A stretch of 64,000 nt of DNA from an uncultured Gammaproteobacteria bacterium (GCA_937900515.1 CALCCU010000112.1:1-64000), one strand, 5' to 3'. Positions 1 to 11,085 are shown, counted from the stretch's first letter. Notes: generated by a model not told the origin, from the letters alone. Numbers and translations are program-made.

Positions 1-100
1 TTCGCATTTATCATAAATTATAAAAATAGCTAATTATCTATAGATAACAGAAACTTACATAAGTTCACACTAAAGCTGTAGAGATAGTGTCCTAGGAATA

Positions 101-1186
101 TTAATTATAAATTAAATGGATGGCACTCGAGAGTAGCGACACTGAAATCATATTATCGACGGCTAACTGGTTACGCGTCGCGACATGTTCTGAAATATCC
201 ATTTGGATAAGCTCATGATTATCTGTGCTTAATTTCAGCAATATCGTTGTGACACCACGAAGCGTTAACATCTCTATTATAGAGGCCTGAACAGGATTTT
301 CTTGCTCACCACGTGAAGGTTTTACCCTTTGATGCAATATGACCTTGGCAGGTGAAATAGTCCATGACACGGGTAAACTACTTTGACCGTTAAGCTCTGA
401 TGAATAATCTTGCTCAAGATCAAGCTCTATATTGTTCCATTCCAGTTTGAAGCTATTATTTTTATTGATTAGCCGGCCGGTAAATAAATTTCTTACATCA
501 ACAAGTTTGGCAATATCAGCAGTATTTGGCTTATGTAGCAATTGTTCTGGTTCACCCTGCTGTAAGGTTTTGCCATGATGGATGACAACCAAAGTATCAG
601 CTAACATGGCAGCTTCATCAAGATCATGAGTAACCAAAATAATCGGCATATCTAGTTGGCGTCTTAAGCTATTAAGTTCTAAATAAAGCTTTCTTCTAGT
701 AACTTTATCAACAGCTGAAAAAGGTTCATCGAGCAAGAGTACATCAGGATTTCTAGCTAAAGCTCTCGCAATTGCTACCCGTTGTTGCTGGCCACCAGAT
801 AATTCATGAGGATAACGATTATCTAAGCCAGTTAAGCGCACTCGACTCAATAAGTCAGTGGTGACAATTACGTCAGTTTTATCAGTTTGCGCCAACTGGA
901 TATTCTCACTGACAGTAAGGTGTGGAAATAAAGCATAGTTCTGAAATACAAAGCCTACTCGACGATGTTGTGGAGTAAGATTTACTTTATTATCACTATT
1001 AAACCAGTCTCTATTATTGCTGCGAATTTGGCCTTGAGCAGCTTCATGTAAACCAGCAATACAGCGCAATACCGTTGATTTACCTGCTCCAGAAGGCCCT
1101 ACTAAAGCTAATAGTTGCCCTGAAGAACATGTAAACTCAACATTAAGTGTAGGTTGACCTGGATCGCTAAGAGTAACTTCTAACAT
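101..1186 (-). CDS. modC: Molybdate ABC transporter ATP-binding protein ModC
   Basis: ATPase subunit that powers molybdate import through ModB. The 361-residue protein shows Walker A GPSGAGKST at about residues 30-38, the ABC signature LSGGQ at 129-133 and Walker B LLLDEP at 150-155. It continues into a C-terminal Mop/TOBE-type region (about 290-355), the feature that separates ModC from generic ABC ATPases. It is the last gene of modA-modB-modC, starting just past the modB stop. The sulfate transporter ATPase CysA is the main alternative, but the ModA/ModB neighbours and the Mop-like tail favour ModC. No modE regulator gene lies in the window. Confidence 0.93.
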   Translation of the reverse strand: MLEVTLSDPGQPTLNVEFTCSSGQLLALVGPSGAGKSTVLRCIAGLHEAAQGQIRSNNRDWFNSDNKVNLTPQHRRVGFVFQNYALFPHLTVSENIQLAQTDKTDVIVTTDLLSRVRLTGLDNRYPHELSGGQQQRVAIARALARNPDVLLLDEPFSAVDKVTRRKLYLELNSLRRQLDMPIILVTHDLDEAAMLADTLVVIHHGKTLQQGEPEQLLHKPNTADIAKLVDVRNLFTGRLINKNNSFKLEWNNIELDLEQDYSSELNGQSSLPVSWTISPAKVILHQRVKPSRGEQENPVQASIIEMLTLRGVTTILLKLSTDNHELIQMDISEHVATRNQLAVDNMISVSLLSSAIHLIYN

Positions 1187-1187
1187 A

Positions 1188-1862
1188 TCAGAGTCGTAGT
1201 AAGTGTCGGTGACGACGGTTAAAAGTATAGACGATAGTAATAGTCACTAAAGCGATCGCTAGTAGTGTTAGAGACATCATCTGTGCTTGCTCATGCTCAA
1301 AGGCCAAAACACTGTCGTAAATAGCGATAGATAGGGTACGCGTTTCGCCTGCAATATTGCCACCTATCATTAATACCACACCGAATTCACCCAATGTATG
1401 TGAGAAGGTTAGTACCATAGCGGTAACGATGCCAGGCCATGCAAGTGGCAGTTCGATCTTAAGAAATGTTTTCCATTTGGATAAACCACTACACCAAGCC
1501 ATTTCACGTAATTCAGGTTGAATTTGCTCTAAACTTCGTAGCATAGGCTGCACAGCAAATGGAAGACTGTAAATCAGTGAGGCAAACCATAATCCCATAA
1601 ATGAAAATGCTAGGTGCTGCCCAGTTAAAGATACAAAGCTGTCTCCTAAAAAGCTATTTTGATCCATACTAACTAATAGAAAATAACCTAATACGGTTGG
1701 TGGAAGCACTAATGGCAACGTAATTAATGCCTCACAGAAACCTCGTCCAAAAAATTGGCTTCGAGCTAATACATACGCAATTACTAAGCCTATTGGTAAT
1801 AAAGCTAAGCAAGTAAAGCTGGCTAGCTTGAGTGAAATAACTAAGGCTTGCCAATCCATCAT
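1188..1862 (-). CDS. modB: Molybdate ABC transporter permease ModB
   Basis: Inner-membrane permease of the molybdate importer. The 224-residue protein has about five hydrophobic segments and, near residue 119, the cytoplasmic EAA-type loop (EMAWCSGLSKWKTF, then IELP) that contacts the ATPase. Length is normal for the family. Its ATG overlaps the modA stop in an ATGA arrangement, implying translational coupling. A second ATG follows immediately, so the start could be one codon later. Confidence 0.93.
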   Translation of the reverse strand: MMDWQALVISLKLASFTCLALLPIGLVIAYVLARSQFFGRGFCEALITLPLVLPPTVLGYFLLVSMDQNSFLGDSFVSLTGQHLAFSFMGLWFASLIYSLPFAVQPMLRSLEQIQPELREMAWCSGLSKWKTFLKIELPLAWPGIVTAMVLTFSHTLGEFGVVLMIGGNIAGETRTLSIAIYDSVLAFEHEQAQMMSLTLLAIALVTITIVYTFNRRHRHLLRL

Positions 1863-2623
1863 GGCTTCACCTGCTCATTGACTAAAAATCCATGTTTTAC
1901 TAATAACTTTTGTGCAGACTCTGACGATAAATAGTCTAGCCATTGTTGTGCGGCACTATCAGCACCTTTAATAATGACGGCTTGCTGTACTAGTTGCTCA
2001 TTAAATTTAAGCGATCTACCTGTCTCAGAGATATTTGGTTGAATCACATAGGTATAAGGCACAAAACCAAGTGATACTTGCGGTGACATACTAAATTGTA
2101 AGGATTGAGCTGCATTTTCAGCAATAAGTAGATGGGGTTGAACTAATGACCATAGCCCATGTTGCTCTAATAATTTCTTAGCAAGCTGCCCATAAGGTGC
2201 ATGGTGAGAGTTAGCAATCACCACTTTTTTCAAAGAGCCATCAGCTAAGGCTTGCCTGATAGAGTTTAATTCTAGATCTAAACCTAGTTTTGAACTGTTA
2301 GTAGCATATAAAGCGAGTTGAGCATGAGCATAATTACTTGCCTCCCCTTGCGTATAACCTCTCGATTTAAGGCGATGGACATAATCAGGATTAGCTGACA
2401 TAAAAATGTCAAACGGAGCGCCATGTAAGATCTGGCTTGCCAATGTACCAGATGCAGCAAAACTAATATGACACTGATGCCCTGTTTGTTGCTCAAATGA
2501 TTGGGTCAGTTCAGCTAATACAAAACGTAGATTTGAGGCCGCGCCGATACGTAGTTCTGTCGCATGCGATGAAGACATAAAACCTAGCACATAGATAAGT
2601 AGTAGAAATATAAATCGCATCAT
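1859..2623 (-). CDS. modA: Periplasmic molybdate-binding protein ModA
   Basis: Periplasmic substrate-binding protein that captures molybdate (or tungstate) and hands it to ModBC. The 254 residues begin with a signal peptide (about 1-21, ending SSHA). The family start AASNLRFVLAEL follows, and then the conserved PFDIFMSAN segment. The gene begins only 71 bp after the pnp stop, and that gap is largely filled by the pnp terminator. No separate promoter or ModE-like palindrome is visible there, so expression may depend on read-through or on a promoter inside pnp. The ribosome-binding site is weak. Two ATGs are adjacent at the start. Confidence 0.92.
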   Translation of the reverse strand: MMRFIFLLLIYVLGFMSSSHATELRIGAASNLRFVLAELTQSFEQQTGHQCHISFAASGTLASQILHGAPFDIFMSANPDYVHRLKSRGYTQGEASNYAHAQLALYATNSSKLGLDLELNSIRQALADGSLKKVVIANSHHAPYGQLAKKLLEQHGLWSLVQPHLLIAENAAQSLQFSMSPQVSLGFVPYTYVIQPNISETGRSLKFNEQLVQQAVIIKGADSAAQQWLDYLSSESAQKLLVKHGFLVNEQVKP

Positions 2624-2641
2624 TGTCAGTAAAATTAGCCC

Positions 2642-2670
2642 AAAAAAAAGCCCCGAATAATCGAGGCTTT
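2642..2670 (-). terminator. Intrinsic terminator after pnp
   Basis: Read on the minus strand, a 9-bp stem (AAGCCTCGA / TCGGGGCTT with one G-T wobble) with a TTAT loop is followed by eight T. It lies 25 bp beyond the pnp stop and before modA, so it closes the metY-pnp operon. Confidence 0.9.
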
Positions 2671-2694
2671 AAGTTTACATGATTCTGCTAGTAA

Positions 2695-4791
2695 TTATTC
2701 AGCACTAGTTTCTTCATTAACCGCTTTCATACTTAAACGAATACGGCCTTGGCGATCGACTTCAAGTACTTTAACTTGAATTGTATCGCCCTCAGACAAT
2801 TTATCGCTTACGTTTTCAACACGCTCTTCAGAGATTTGTGAAATATGAACCAAACCATCTTTACCAGGAAGAATTGTAACGAATGCACCGAAGTCCATTA
2901 ATTTAGCAACTTTACCTTCGTAGATTTTACCCACTTCAACTTCAGCAGTGATCTGTTCGATACGTTTCAAGGCATCTTGACCAGCATTAAAGTCAGAAGA
3001 GAAGATCATCACTGTACCATCATCTTGGATATCGATAGTCGCACCAGTTTCTTCCGTTAGAGCACGGATAGTTGCACCACCTTTACCAATTACGTCACGG
3101 ATCTTATCAGCGTTAATCTTGATAGTTATGATTCGTGGAGCAAATTCAGACATTTCTTCACGGTGTGTAGAAAGACCAGCGTTCATTGTTTCAAGAATCG
3201 TTAAACGACCATCACGTGCTTGTGATAATGCTGTACGCATGATTTCTTCGTTAATGCCTTCAATCTTGATATCCATTTGAAGTGCAGTGATACCTTTTTC
3301 AGTACCTGCCACTTTAAAGTCCATATCACCTAAGTGATCTTCATCACCTAAGATATCAGTCAATACAGCATAACCATTGTCTTCTTTAATCAAGCCCATT
3401 GCTATACCTGCAACAGGTGCTTTAATCGGAACACCAGCATCCATTAACGCTAAACTTGTACCACAAACAGAAGCCATTGAAGATGAACCGTTTGATTCTG
3501 TAATTTCAGAAACAACACGCACCACGTATGGGAATTCTTCAGCAGAAGGCATCACAGCTTGGATACCACGTTTTGCTAATTTACCATGGCCGATTTCACG
3601 ACGTTTAGGTGAACCAACAAAACCAGTTTCACCCACACAGAATGGAGGGAAGTTGTAATGCAACATGAAACGGTCGCGGTATTCACCTTCAACCGCATCA
3701 ATCGTTTGTGCATCACGTTCAGCACCCAATGTTGCTACAACAACAGCTTGTGTTTCACCACGTGTGAATAAAGCAGAACCATGAACGCGTGGTAATACTG
3801 TTGTTTCAACGCTTACTTTACGTACAGTTGCAGTATCACGGCCATCGATACGTGGTTCACCCGCAATAATACGGCCACGAACGAGTTCTTTTTCAATTTT
3901 GTAGAATGCGCCTTTAACATCTTCAGCAGATAATACAGATTCTTCGCTTACTAGTGCTTCAACAGCAGCATCACGGATAGCTGCTAGCTCGTCTTGACGT
4001 GCTAATTTATCGCTAATTGTGTACGCTTTTTCAATTGCAGGTAATGCATGTGCTTTTACAGCTTCATGAATAGTAGGATCTTTTTCTTCAGCAGACCAAT
4101 CCCACGCTTCTTTACCCGCTTCAGCTTTCAATTCATTTACGAGTTTAATTGCTGTTTGTAATTTCTCATGGCCGAACATTACAGAGCCAAGCATTACTTC
4201 TTCTGGAAGTTCAGATGCTTCTGACTCAACCATCAATACAGCACTTTCAGTACCTGCAACCACTAAATCAAGGTCACTTGTTTCTAGCTGTGCTTTACTT
4301 GGGTTTAATACGTACTCTCCATCAATATAACCAACTCGTGCACCAGCAACAGGGCCGTTGAACGGAATACCTGAAATTGCAAGTGCAGCAGATGCACCGA
4401 TCATCGCCGGGATATCAGGGTCAATTGCTGGGTCTAAAGCAACAACTGTTGCGATAACTTGTACTTCGTTTAAGAAGCCTTTAGGAAACAATGGACGTAA
4501 AGGACGATCAATTAAACGACAAGTTAAAGTTTCTTTTTCAGAAGGACGACCTTCACGCTTAAAAAACCCACCTGGGATTTTGCCAGCAGCGTAAGTACGC
4601 TCTTGGTAGTTAACTGTTAAAGGAAAGAAATCCTGTCCTGGTTGAACATTTTTTTTACCAACAACAGTTACCATTACTGATGTTTCACCAAGACTTGCAA
4701 TAACAGCACCGCCTGCTTGGCGTGCAATTTTGCCGGTTTCAAGACTTAATATATGGTCGCCATATTGAACGGCCTTAATTACTGAATTCAC
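2695..4791 (-). CDS. pnp: Polyribonucleotide nucleotidyltransferase (PNPase)
   Basis: Phosphorolytic 3'-5' exoribonuclease of mRNA decay and the degradosome. The 698 residues contain two RNase PH-like domains separated by a helical domain, then a KH domain with the GKGG motif (about residue 570) and a C-terminal S1 domain ([18 protein letters not shown]). Length matches the family (about 700). The start codon is GTG with an AAGGA ribosome-binding site about 10 bases upstream. It lies downstream of rpsO, as in E. coli, with a strong hairpin between them. In E. coli that leader is cleaved by RNase III for PNPase autocontrol. Confidence 0.98.
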   Translation of the reverse strand: MNSVIKAVQYGDHILSLETGKIARQAGGAVIASLGETSVMVTVVGKKNVQPGQDFFPLTVNYQERTYAAGKIPGGFFKREGRPSEKETLTCRLIDRPLRPLFPKGFLNEVQVIATVVALDPAIDPDIPAMIGASAALAISGIPFNGPVAGARVGYIDGEYVLNPSKAQLETSDLDLVVAGTESAVLMVESEASELPEEVMLGSVMFGHEKLQTAIKLVNELKAEAGKEAWDWSAEEKDPTIHEAVKAHALPAIEKAYTISDKLARQDELAAIRDAAVEALVSEESVLSAEDVKGAFYKIEKELVRGRIIAGEPRIDGRDTATVRKVSVETTVLPRVHGSALFTRGETQAVVVATLGAERDAQTIDAVEGEYRDRFMLHYNFPPFCVGETGFVGSPKRREIGHGKLAKRGIQAVMPSAEEFPYVVRVVSEITESNGSSSMASVCGTSLALMDAGVPIKAPVAGIAMGLIKEDNGYAVLTDILGDEDHLGDMDFKVAGTEKGITALQMDIKIEGINEEIMRTALSQARDGRLTILETMNAGLSTHREEMSEFAPRIITIKINADKIRDVIGKGGATIRALTEETGATIDIQDDGTVMIFSSDFNAGQDALKRIEQITAEVEVGKIYEGKVAKLMDFGAFVTILPGKDGLVHISQISEERVENVSDKLSEGDTIQVKVLEVDRQGRIRLSMKAVNEETSAE

Positions 4792-4856
4792 TATTTCTTT
4801 TCCTTATATTTTACTACGGCGTATTCCGCAGCTAAAATTTTGATTCAAAAACAAAT

Positions 4857-4889
4857 ATGCCCCTGAAACTATAAAAGCTTCAGGGGCAT
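4857..4889 (-). terminator. rpsO-pnp intergenic hairpin (terminator or processing site)
   Basis: An 11-bp perfect inverted repeat (ATGCCCCTGAA / TTCAGGGGCAT) with an 11-base loop lies between rpsO and pnp. On the minus strand it is followed by ATTTGTTTTTG, a poor U tract. It may therefore be a partial terminator that limits pnp transcription, or an RNase III-type processing hairpin like the one known in E. coli. Confidence 0.72.
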
Positions 4890-4967
4890 AGATTAACCTC
4901 TAACCCTGCAATCGATGGATGCCGAGAACATGGCTTTATACATATTTGTTATTGCTAACAACAACGC

Positions 4968-5237
4968 TTAACGACGTAAGCCTAGGTTTGCAATTAATTC
5001 ACGGTAACGTGTGATATCTTTCTTTTTCAAATAATCCAACATTTTACGACGGCTACTAACCATTTTTAATAGGCCTTGGCGTGAATGATGATCGTGGATA
5101 TTTGTTTTAAAATGCTCTGATAAATCAGTAATACGTGCAGTTAATAAAGCAACTTGTACTTCTGCTGAACCAGTATCGCCTTCTGAGCGCTGGTATTTAC
5201 TGATAACTTCTTGTGTTTGTTCTAGAGATAATGACAT
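4968..5237 (-). CDS. rpsO: 30S ribosomal protein S15
   Basis: Primary 16S rRNA-binding protein of the 30S platform. The 89-residue product (MSLSLEQTQ to IANLGLRR) matches the usual length. It contains the family's [22 protein letters not shown] and RRKMLDYLK segments. The ATG at 5237 is chosen because GGAG sits at the right distance and homologues start MSLS. A TTG 12 bases upstream would add MELL, but the SD would then lie inside the coding sequence. S15 usually represses its own translation through a leader RNA, and a hairpin is visible just upstream. Confidence 0.98.
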   Translation of the reverse strand: MSLSLEQTQEVISKYQRSEGDTGSAEVQVALLTARITDLSEHFKTNIHDHHSRQGLLKMVSSRRKMLDYLKKKDITRYRELIANLGLRR

Positions 5238-5259
5238 TAAAAGCTCCAACTTTTAGTAT

Positions 5260-5276
5260 TAGTCCGTTATGGACTA
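5260..5276 (-). promoter_or_regulatory. rpsO leader hairpin, candidate S15 autoregulatory element
   Basis: A 6-bp perfect stem (TAGTCC / GGACTA on the minus strand) with a 5-base loop lies in the rpsO leader, just upstream of the SD. S15 mRNA leaders in several bacterial groups fold into S15-binding structures. The hairpin is seen; its regulatory role is inferred from position. Confidence 0.4.
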
Positions 5277-5339
5277 CGAGTTAAATTCTGGATTACCTCA
5301 GCCATATGACCAAAATATCCAACCATTTAAAGAGCGGCA

Positions 5340-5368
5340 ATTTTACCGAGTTTTTATTTCTGAAACAA
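5340..5368 (-). promoter_or_regulatory. Candidate sigma-70 promoter for rpsO-pnp
   Basis: On the minus strand, TTGTTT (-35) and TAAAAT (-10, 5 of 6 consensus bases) are separated by exactly 17 bp. The element lies in the truB-rpsO gap. An internal promoter before rpsO is also known in E. coli. The -35 box is weak. Confidence 0.5.
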
Positions 5369-5372
5369 GCCT

Positions 5373-6299
5373 TTACTGTGCGGAATAATCAACAAAGACT
5401 CGTTTTGGTGCAACCACGCCTTGTTCAGTCATTTCTCCCAAGCCTAAAAATTCAGCACCTGGTCCAAACAACCGCACATTTGCGGATTCAAATTCTTGTT
5501 CTACTTTAATACTTTGTCCATATCGTAAGCAGGTAACCATATATTCTGTTGCATAAATACAAGGCCAATTAGACAAAGCATCTTCAGCAGGTAGTAACAA
5601 TTCATCTAACGCTTGTTGGCCTTTTAAGGCAACAGTTTCTAGTTCTTCTATAGTAACGGACTGTTGTAATGTATAGCCAGCTGCAGTAATACGTCGCAGC
5701 ATTGAAACGTGGCCACCACAACCTAATTGATGACTAATATCCTCTACTAGAGTGCGAATATAAGTCCCTTTGCTACAAGTAACTTCTAGCGTAAAACTAT
5801 CAGGAGTAGTTGTTAATAGCTTAATATCATAAATAGTGATACGCCGTGATTTTCGTTCGACTTCGATTCCCTGCCGTGCCAACTTATATAAAGGCTGACC
5901 TTGATATTTTAATGCGGAGAACATCGGTGGAACTTGATCTTGCTCCCCCATAAATTTAGGCAATATAGCTAATATAGCTTGATCATCAAATTCGGGAATT
6001 TCTGCTGTAGCGATGACTTCGCCGTCAGAGTCACCACTATCAGTGACCACTCCTAACTTGCAAGTCACTTGATAAGCTTTATCAGCATCAAGTAAGTAGG
6101 AAGATACTTTGGTTGCTTCGCCTAAGCAGATTGGTAATACACCTGTTGCTAGAGGATCTAAAGCGCCAGTGTGGCCAGCCTTTTTTGCATCGAATAAACG
6201 TTTTACTTGTTGTAAAACATGATTTGAACTTCTACCCGTTGGTTTATCAAGAACCACAATACCAGTTATATTGCGGCCTTTTTTATTACGTCTTCCCAT
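5373..6299 (-). CDS. truB: tRNA pseudouridine(55) synthase TruB
   Basis: Converts U55 in the T-loop of tRNAs to pseudouridine. The 308-residue protein has the catalytic motif GHTGALDPLATGVLPICLG, with the active Asp at residue 48 as in E. coli TruB. The KYQGQPLYKLARQG and CSKGTYIRTLVEDI motifs follow, with a C-terminal PUA-like part. It sits between rbfA and rpsO, the conserved order of the nusA-pnp operon. The start lies 7 bp after the rbfA stop. Confidence 0.97.
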   Translation of the reverse strand: MGRRNKKGRNITGIVVLDKPTGRSSNHVLQQVKRLFDAKKAGHTGALDPLATGVLPICLGEATKVSSYLLDADKAYQVTCKLGVVTDSGDSDGEVIATAEIPEFDDQAILAILPKFMGEQDQVPPMFSALKYQGQPLYKLARQGIEVERKSRRITIYDIKLLTTTPDSFTLEVTCSKGTYIRTLVEDISHQLGCGGHVSMLRRITAAGYTLQQSVTIEELETVALKGQQALDELLLPAEDALSNWPCIYATEYMVTCLRYGQSIKVEQEFESANVRLFGPGAEFLGLGEMTEQGVVAPKRVFVDYSAQ

Positions 6300-6306
6300 C
6301 TATATA

Positions 6307-6681
6307 TTATTCAGGGTCAGGTAGATCTTTATTTGCTTTGGCAATCAACTCATCCATATTGAAACCGTGTTCCAATGATTTGTCATAATGGAAGCGTAAT
6401 TCAGGAATATTACGAAGCTCAACACGACCAGCTAGGTTTTTACGAAGAAATCCAGCCGCGCGTTTCAAGCCTTGTAGACATTCTTCAATATCTTGCTCAG
6501 AATCAACACCATTCAAACGCGTTACAAACACTTTCGCATATTTCATGTCAGGCGTTACATCAACATGAGATACCGTCACCAAGCCAACGCGAGGATCAGC
6601 TACTTCATGCTGAATCATCTGAGCCAGCTCGCGCATAACGAGCTGGCCGATGCGATTAGTACGACTAAATTCTCTTGCCAT
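6307..6681 (-). CDS. rbfA: Ribosome-binding factor A
   Basis: Single KH-like-domain protein that binds 30S precursors and helps 16S 5' end maturation and cold adaptation. The 124 residues begin [19 protein letters not shown] and contain DPRVGLVTVSHVDVTPDMKYAKVFV and RIPELRF-like segments (here LRNIPELRFHYD). Length is normal. The ATG overlaps the infB stop by one base (shared position 6681), which fits translational coupling. Confidence 0.97.
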   Translation of the reverse strand: MAREFSRTNRIGQLVMRELAQMIQHEVADPRVGLVTVSHVDVTPDMKYAKVFVTRLNGVDSEQDIEECLQGLKRAAGFLRKNLAGRVELRNIPELRFHYDKSLEHGFNMDELIAKANKDLPDPE

Positions 6682-9566
6682 TATAGTTTAGCTTTTACTA
6701 GTACACGTTCAAATACTTCAATTTGGTCGCCAGGTTTAACATCAGTGTAGTTTTTCACACCAATACCACACTCAACACCTGATTGAACTTCATTAACATC
6801 ATCTTTAAAACGACGTAATGATTCAAGCTCACCTTCATAGATAACAACGTTATCACGAAGAACACGAATTGGATTAGTACGTTTAACGATACCTTCAAGA
6901 ACCAAACAGCCCGCGATGTCACCAAACTTAGGAGAACTAAATACATCATCAACACGAGCAAGACCGATAATTTCATCTTTATAAACAGGCTCTAACATAC
7001 CTGTCATCGCATTAGTCACAACGTCAATTAAGTCGTAAATAATACTAAAGTATTGAACATCTAAGCCTTTCTCAGCAATGATTCTGCGAGCTGTGTTATC
7101 AGCACGGACATTAAAGCCGATCAAAATAGCATCTGCTGACCCAGCCAATTGAGCATCAGTTTCATTAATACCGCCGACACCTGAAGATACGATACGTACT
7201 TTAACAAGATCAGTAGATAGTTTTTGTAAGCCTTGGCTTACCGCTTCAGCACTACCATGTACATCAGCTTTAACCACTACATTCAGTGTTTTAACATCAC
7301 CTGATTCCATCTGATTAAACATTTCATCAAGCTTAGCCGCTTGTTGTTTAGCCATTTTAGCTTCGCGTGCTTTTGTTTCACGGAAGTTAGCAATTTCACG
7401 AGCTTTTCGCTCATCCGGTGCGACTTGTAACTCATCACCTGATGCTGGTGTACCAGATAAACCTAAGAGTTCAACAGGAGTCGATGGTCCAGCTTTAGTT
7501 AGTGCTTCAGCTTTCTCATTGAACATCGCTCGTACTCGACCATATTCTTGACCGACAACAACGATATCACCTTTATTAAGTGTTCCGCTCTGAACAAGTA
7601 CAGTAACGATTGTACCGCGGCCTTTATCTAGGCGCGCTTCAATTACAGTACCTTTAGCACGACCTTCTACTGGCGCTTTAAGCTCTAACATTTCAGCTTG
7701 TAATGAAATAGTATCAAGCAGCTCATCTATACCTTGCCCTGTTAATGCAGAGACAGGTACAAACGGCACATCACCACCCCAATCTTCAGGAATAACGTCA
7801 TGATTACCTAACTCTGTTTTAACTCGGTCAGGATTAGCCGTTTCTTTATCCATCTTGTTCACAGCGATGATTAATAAAGAATTCGCTTCTTTGGCATGTT
7901 TCACAGCTTCAATCGTTTGAGGCATAACACCATCGTCAGCAGCAACTACCAATACGACGATATCGGTCACTTTAGCACCACGTTGACGCATTTCAGTAAA
8001 GGCAGCATGTCCAGGTGTATCTAAAAATGCAATTTCACCTCGACTTGTTGGCACTTTATAAGCACCGATATGCTGTGTAATACCACCCGCTTCACCCGAA
8101 GTTACTTTCGTACTACGAATGTAATCAAGTAATGATGTTTTACCATGATCGACATGGCCCATAACAGTAACAACAGGTGCTCGAGTTTCCCCTTCGCCTT
8201 CTGTTTCAGCCGTTCCCATCAATGCTAGTTCAATTTCATTTTCTTGAGCTGGTTTAGCAATATGGCCCATTTCCTCAATGACAATAACCGCTGTATCTTG
8301 ATCAAGTACTTGGTTAATTGTTGCCATGGTACCTAAGCCCATAAGCGCTTTAATGACTTCACCTGCTTTAACCGACATGCGTAAAGCTAAGTCTGAAACG
8401 CTGATTGTATCAGGCACTGTCACCTCATGGACAACTGGCGCTGTTGGTAATGTAAACCCATGCTCTGATGATGTTTCGATCGTTGCAGTTGATTGTTGAA
8501 CCGCACCTCGACCTTTCTTCTTCTTACGACGGCCTTTACCATCTGAAACGTGTAATTCTTTGCGTTCAAAGTTGTCTTTTTTATCATGACGGCCGCCACG
8601 ACGACCAGGTTTATCAGTACTACTTGGAGCGGCTGCACCTGGTTGTTCGGTTTTTTGTTCTGGTTTTTGTGCTTTACGAGCTTCTTTTTGCTTCTTAGCT
8701 TCCGCTTCTGCAATTTTTTTCGCTTCAGCGCGCTGTTTTTCTAAAACAGCTTCTTCTTCGCGTTGCTGTTTACGAAGTTTTAATGCTTTTTCAGCTTCAA
8801 GTCGCGCCAAGTTAGCTGCACGACGTCTAGCATCAGCTTCTTCTAGTTTCTTATGAGCTAGTTGAGATGCTGTTAATTGTGGCTCAGCAGGTTTTTTATC
8901 TTTCTTATTAGGAACTGGAGTTGCTACTGGTTCTGATTTTTTCTTCTCAGCTTCAGCTTCCTCATCTGCTAGTGCTTTTTTCTCTTCTTCAGCAGCTAGT
9001 CTTGCTTCTTCAGCAGCTTTATTTTCAGCTTCGACAGCAGCAGCAATTAATTCAGCTTCACGCTTTGAGTCTTCGGCTTCTTTCTGAGTGCGAAGCGCTT
9101 CTTCAGCTTCCTCTTTTTTGCGTTCTTCTTCAGCAGCTTTGCGTTCTTCTTCAGCTATACGAAGTTCTTCTTGTTTAGCTTCTTCAATTGCTTTTTGTTC
9201 AGCTTCTTGTTTCTGTTGTAATTCAAGCGCAGCCTTCGCTTCTTCAGCAGGGCTTAACTTAACAAAAGTACGCTTTTTACGGACTTCAACACTAACACTC
9301 TTTCCACCGCGGCGAGCAGCACTACTACCCAATTTAATTTCGCTAACTGATTTACGTTTTAATGTAATCTTTTTTGATGGCGTATCAGATGTTTCATCTT
9401 TACCATGGCGGTGCTGTAAGAACTTAAGCAAAGTTTGCTTTTGTTCTTCTGTAATTAAATCATCCGAAGTTGCAACCGTTACACCAGCTTCACCTAGCTG
9501 TTCAACTAGTCTTTCACCAGAGATACCTACGCTTTCTGCTAGGTCTTTAACTTTAATATCACTCAT
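6681..9566 (-). CDS. infB: Translation initiation factor IF-2
   Basis: GTPase that places initiator fMet-tRNA on the 30S subunit. The protein has 961 residues. Its N-terminal IF2-N domain ([14 protein letters not shown]) is followed by a long charged Ala/Glu/Lys linker and then the G domain ([26 protein letters not shown]) and domains II-IV. The ATG at 9566 is chosen because GGAGG precedes it and homologues begin MSDI; an upstream in-frame start would add 16 residues lying inside nusA. The repetitive linker creates long spurious reading frames on the opposite strand. Initiator tRNA, its IF-2 partner, is encoded at the head of the same operon. Confidence 0.98.
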   Translation of the reverse strand: MSDIKVKDLAESVGISGERLVEQLGEAGVTVATSDDLITEEQKQTLLKFLQHRHGKDETSDTPSKKITLKRKSVSEIKLGSSAARRGGKSVSVEVRKKRTFVKLSPAEEAKAALELQQKQEAEQKAIEEAKQEELRIAEEERKAAEEERKKEEAEEALRTQKEAEDSKREAELIAAAVEAENKAAEEARLAAEEEKKALADEEAEAEKKKSEPVATPVPNKKDKKPAEPQLTASQLAHKKLEEADARRRAANLARLEAEKALKLRKQQREEEAVLEKQRAEAKKIAEAEAKKQKEARKAQKPEQKTEQPGAAAPSSTDKPGRRGGRHDKKDNFERKELHVSDGKGRRKKKKGRGAVQQSTATIETSSEHGFTLPTAPVVHEVTVPDTISVSDLALRMSVKAGEVIKALMGLGTMATINQVLDQDTAVIVIEEMGHIAKPAQENEIELALMGTAETEGEGETRAPVVTVMGHVDHGKTSLLDYIRSTKVTSGEAGGITQHIGAYKVPTSRGEIAFLDTPGHAAFTEMRQRGAKVTDIVVLVVAADDGVMPQTIEAVKHAKEANSLLIIAVNKMDKETANPDRVKTELGNHDVIPEDWGGDVPFVPVSALTGQGIDELLDTISLQAEMLELKAPVEGRAKGTVIEARLDKGRGTIVTVLVQSGTLNKGDIVVVGQEYGRVRAMFNEKAEALTKAGPSTPVELLGLSGTPASGDELQVAPDERKAREIANFRETKAREAKMAKQQAAKLDEMFNQMESGDVKTLNVVVKADVHGSAEAVSQGLQKLSTDLVKVRIVSSGVGGINETDAQLAGSADAILIGFNVRADNTARRIIAEKGLDVQYFSIIYDLIDVVTNAMTGMLEPVYKDEIIGLARVDDVFSSPKFGDIAGCLVLEGIVKRTNPIRVLRDNVVIYEGELESLRRFKDDVNEVQSGVECGIGVKNYTDVKPGDQIEVFERVLVKAKL

Positions 9567-9570
9567 CTGG

Positions 9571-11085
9571 TTATTCCTCCACCTCGTCTTCACCATCTGC
9601 AAACCATGTCTCACGTGCAGCCATAATTAATGCTGATGCAACATCACTTTCAATGCCATCTATATCTGTTAACTCATCGACAGATTGATCACCTAAGTCA
9701 TCAACTGTACTTATTCCCTTACTTGCAAGAAGCAATGCGATAGTTTGAGTCATTCCATCCAATGCTAGTAAAGCTGCTTCCGGTTCAGAAGTTTCTAGTT
9801 GCTCTTCACTTGCAATCGCTTTAGTCAATAAGACATCACGAGCACGTGATCGAAGCTCAGCTACGATATCAGCATCAAATTCTTCAATACTCAGCATTTC
9901 TTCTTCAGGTACATAGGCAACTTCATCTAAACTTGAGAAGCCTTCTTGAGCAAGAATCAAAGCAACGTCTTCATCCACATCTAAGTCATTCATGAACGAT
10001 TGAACTAAATCGCCAATTTCTGATTCTGATTTCTCATCAGCAGCAGTTGCTGACATAACATTAAGCGTCCAACCTGTCAGCTGACTTGCTAAACGAACAT
10101 TTTGACCACCGCGACCAATCGCTTGTGATAACTGTTCATCTTCTACAGCAATATCCATGCTGTGAGCATCTTCATCAACAACAATCGAAAGAACTTCCGC
10201 TGGCGCCATTGCATTAATAGCAAAACGAGCTGGCTCTTCATCCCAAACGATAATATCAACACGCTCACCAGCTAACTCATTAGTGACTGCTTGTACACGT
10301 GAACCACGCATACCGACACATGCGCCCACAGGATCAATACGAGCTTCTTTTGCTTCAACCGCTATTTTAGCTCTTAAGCCAGCATCACGGGCAGCACCTT
10401 TGACTTCAATCATGCCGTCACTGATTTCCGGGACTTCTAATTTAAATAACTCTATTAATAACTCAGGAGCCATTCGACTTATTAATAATTGGGGGCCGCG
10501 ACCTTCAGGGCGAATTTCTTTTAAATAACCACGAACTCTATCACCCGTTCTGAAGCTTTCACGAGGAATCATTTCTTCACGTGGAATAATTGCTTCCGCA
10601 TTACCACCTAAATCAAGAGTAATATTACCGCGTTCTGCACGTTTGACCGTACCATGAATCAATTGACCCACTTTATCTTTATATTGGTCAACAACTTGAG
10701 CTCTTTCTGCTTCACGCACTTTTTGAACGATAACTTGTTTCGCTGTTTGAGCAGCAATTCGACCAAAACCAACTGATTCCATTGGTTCAGTAATGTAATC
10801 GCCTACTTCAACAGCAGTTTGTTTAAGAAGTGCATCAGCAAGTTTAATTTGAGTTTCAGGTGACTCTAACTCTTCATCAGAGTCTTCAACAATTAACCAT
10901 TGACGGAAGGTTTCATAATCGCCAGTTTCGCGTTCGATAACAACTCGCGCATCTAAGACATCATCGTGTCCTTTACGCGTAGCCATTGCTAAAGCAGCTT
11001 CAATCGCCTGAAAGATAACTTCTTTACCGACACCTTTCTCATTTGAAACTGCATCTACAACTAGTAATATTTCTTTATTATTCAT
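9571..11085 (-). CDS. nusA: Transcription termination/antitermination factor NusA
   Basis: RNA polymerase-binding factor for pausing, intrinsic termination and rRNA antitermination. The 504 residues begin [19 protein letters not shown]. An S1 domain (about 135-200), tandem KH domains ([14 protein letters not shown], then [13 protein letters not shown]) and two C-terminal acidic helix-hairpin-helix repeats follow. The ATG at 11085 has GAGGGA upstream and matches homologues; a longer frame to 11121 lacks support. NusA often autoregulates this operon, and tandem terminators sit upstream of rimP. Confidence 0.98.
   Translation of the reverse strand: MNNKEILLVVDAVSNEKGVGKEVIFQAIEAALAMATRKGHDDVLDARVVIERETGDYETFRQWLIVEDSDEELESPETQIKLADALLKQTAVEVGDYITEPMESVGFGRIAAQTAKQVIVQKVREAERAQVVDQYKDKVGQLIHGTVKRAERGNITLDLGGNAEAIIPREEMIPRESFRTGDRVRGYLKEIRPEGRGPQLLISRMAPELLIELFKLEVPEISDGMIEVKGAARDAGLRAKIAVEAKEARIDPVGACVGMRGSRVQAVTNELAGERVDIIVWDEEPARFAINAMAPAEVLSIVVDEDAHSMDIAVEDEQLSQAIGRGGQNVRLASQLTGWTLNVMSATAADEKSESEIGDLVQSFMNDLDVDEDVALILAQEGFSSLDEVAYVPEEEMLSIEEFDADIVAELRSRARDVLLTKAIASEEQLETSEPEAALLALDGMTQTIALLLASKGISTVDDLGDQSVDELTDIDGIESDVASALIMAARETWFADGEDEVEE

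Noticed and set aside
9088-9630. A 180-codon Ser/Leu-rich reading frame on the plus strand inside infB and the nusA end.
   Set aside because: It is the antisense shadow of the repetitive Ala/Glu/Lys linker of IF-2; composition is low-complexity and no start signal or homology is visible.
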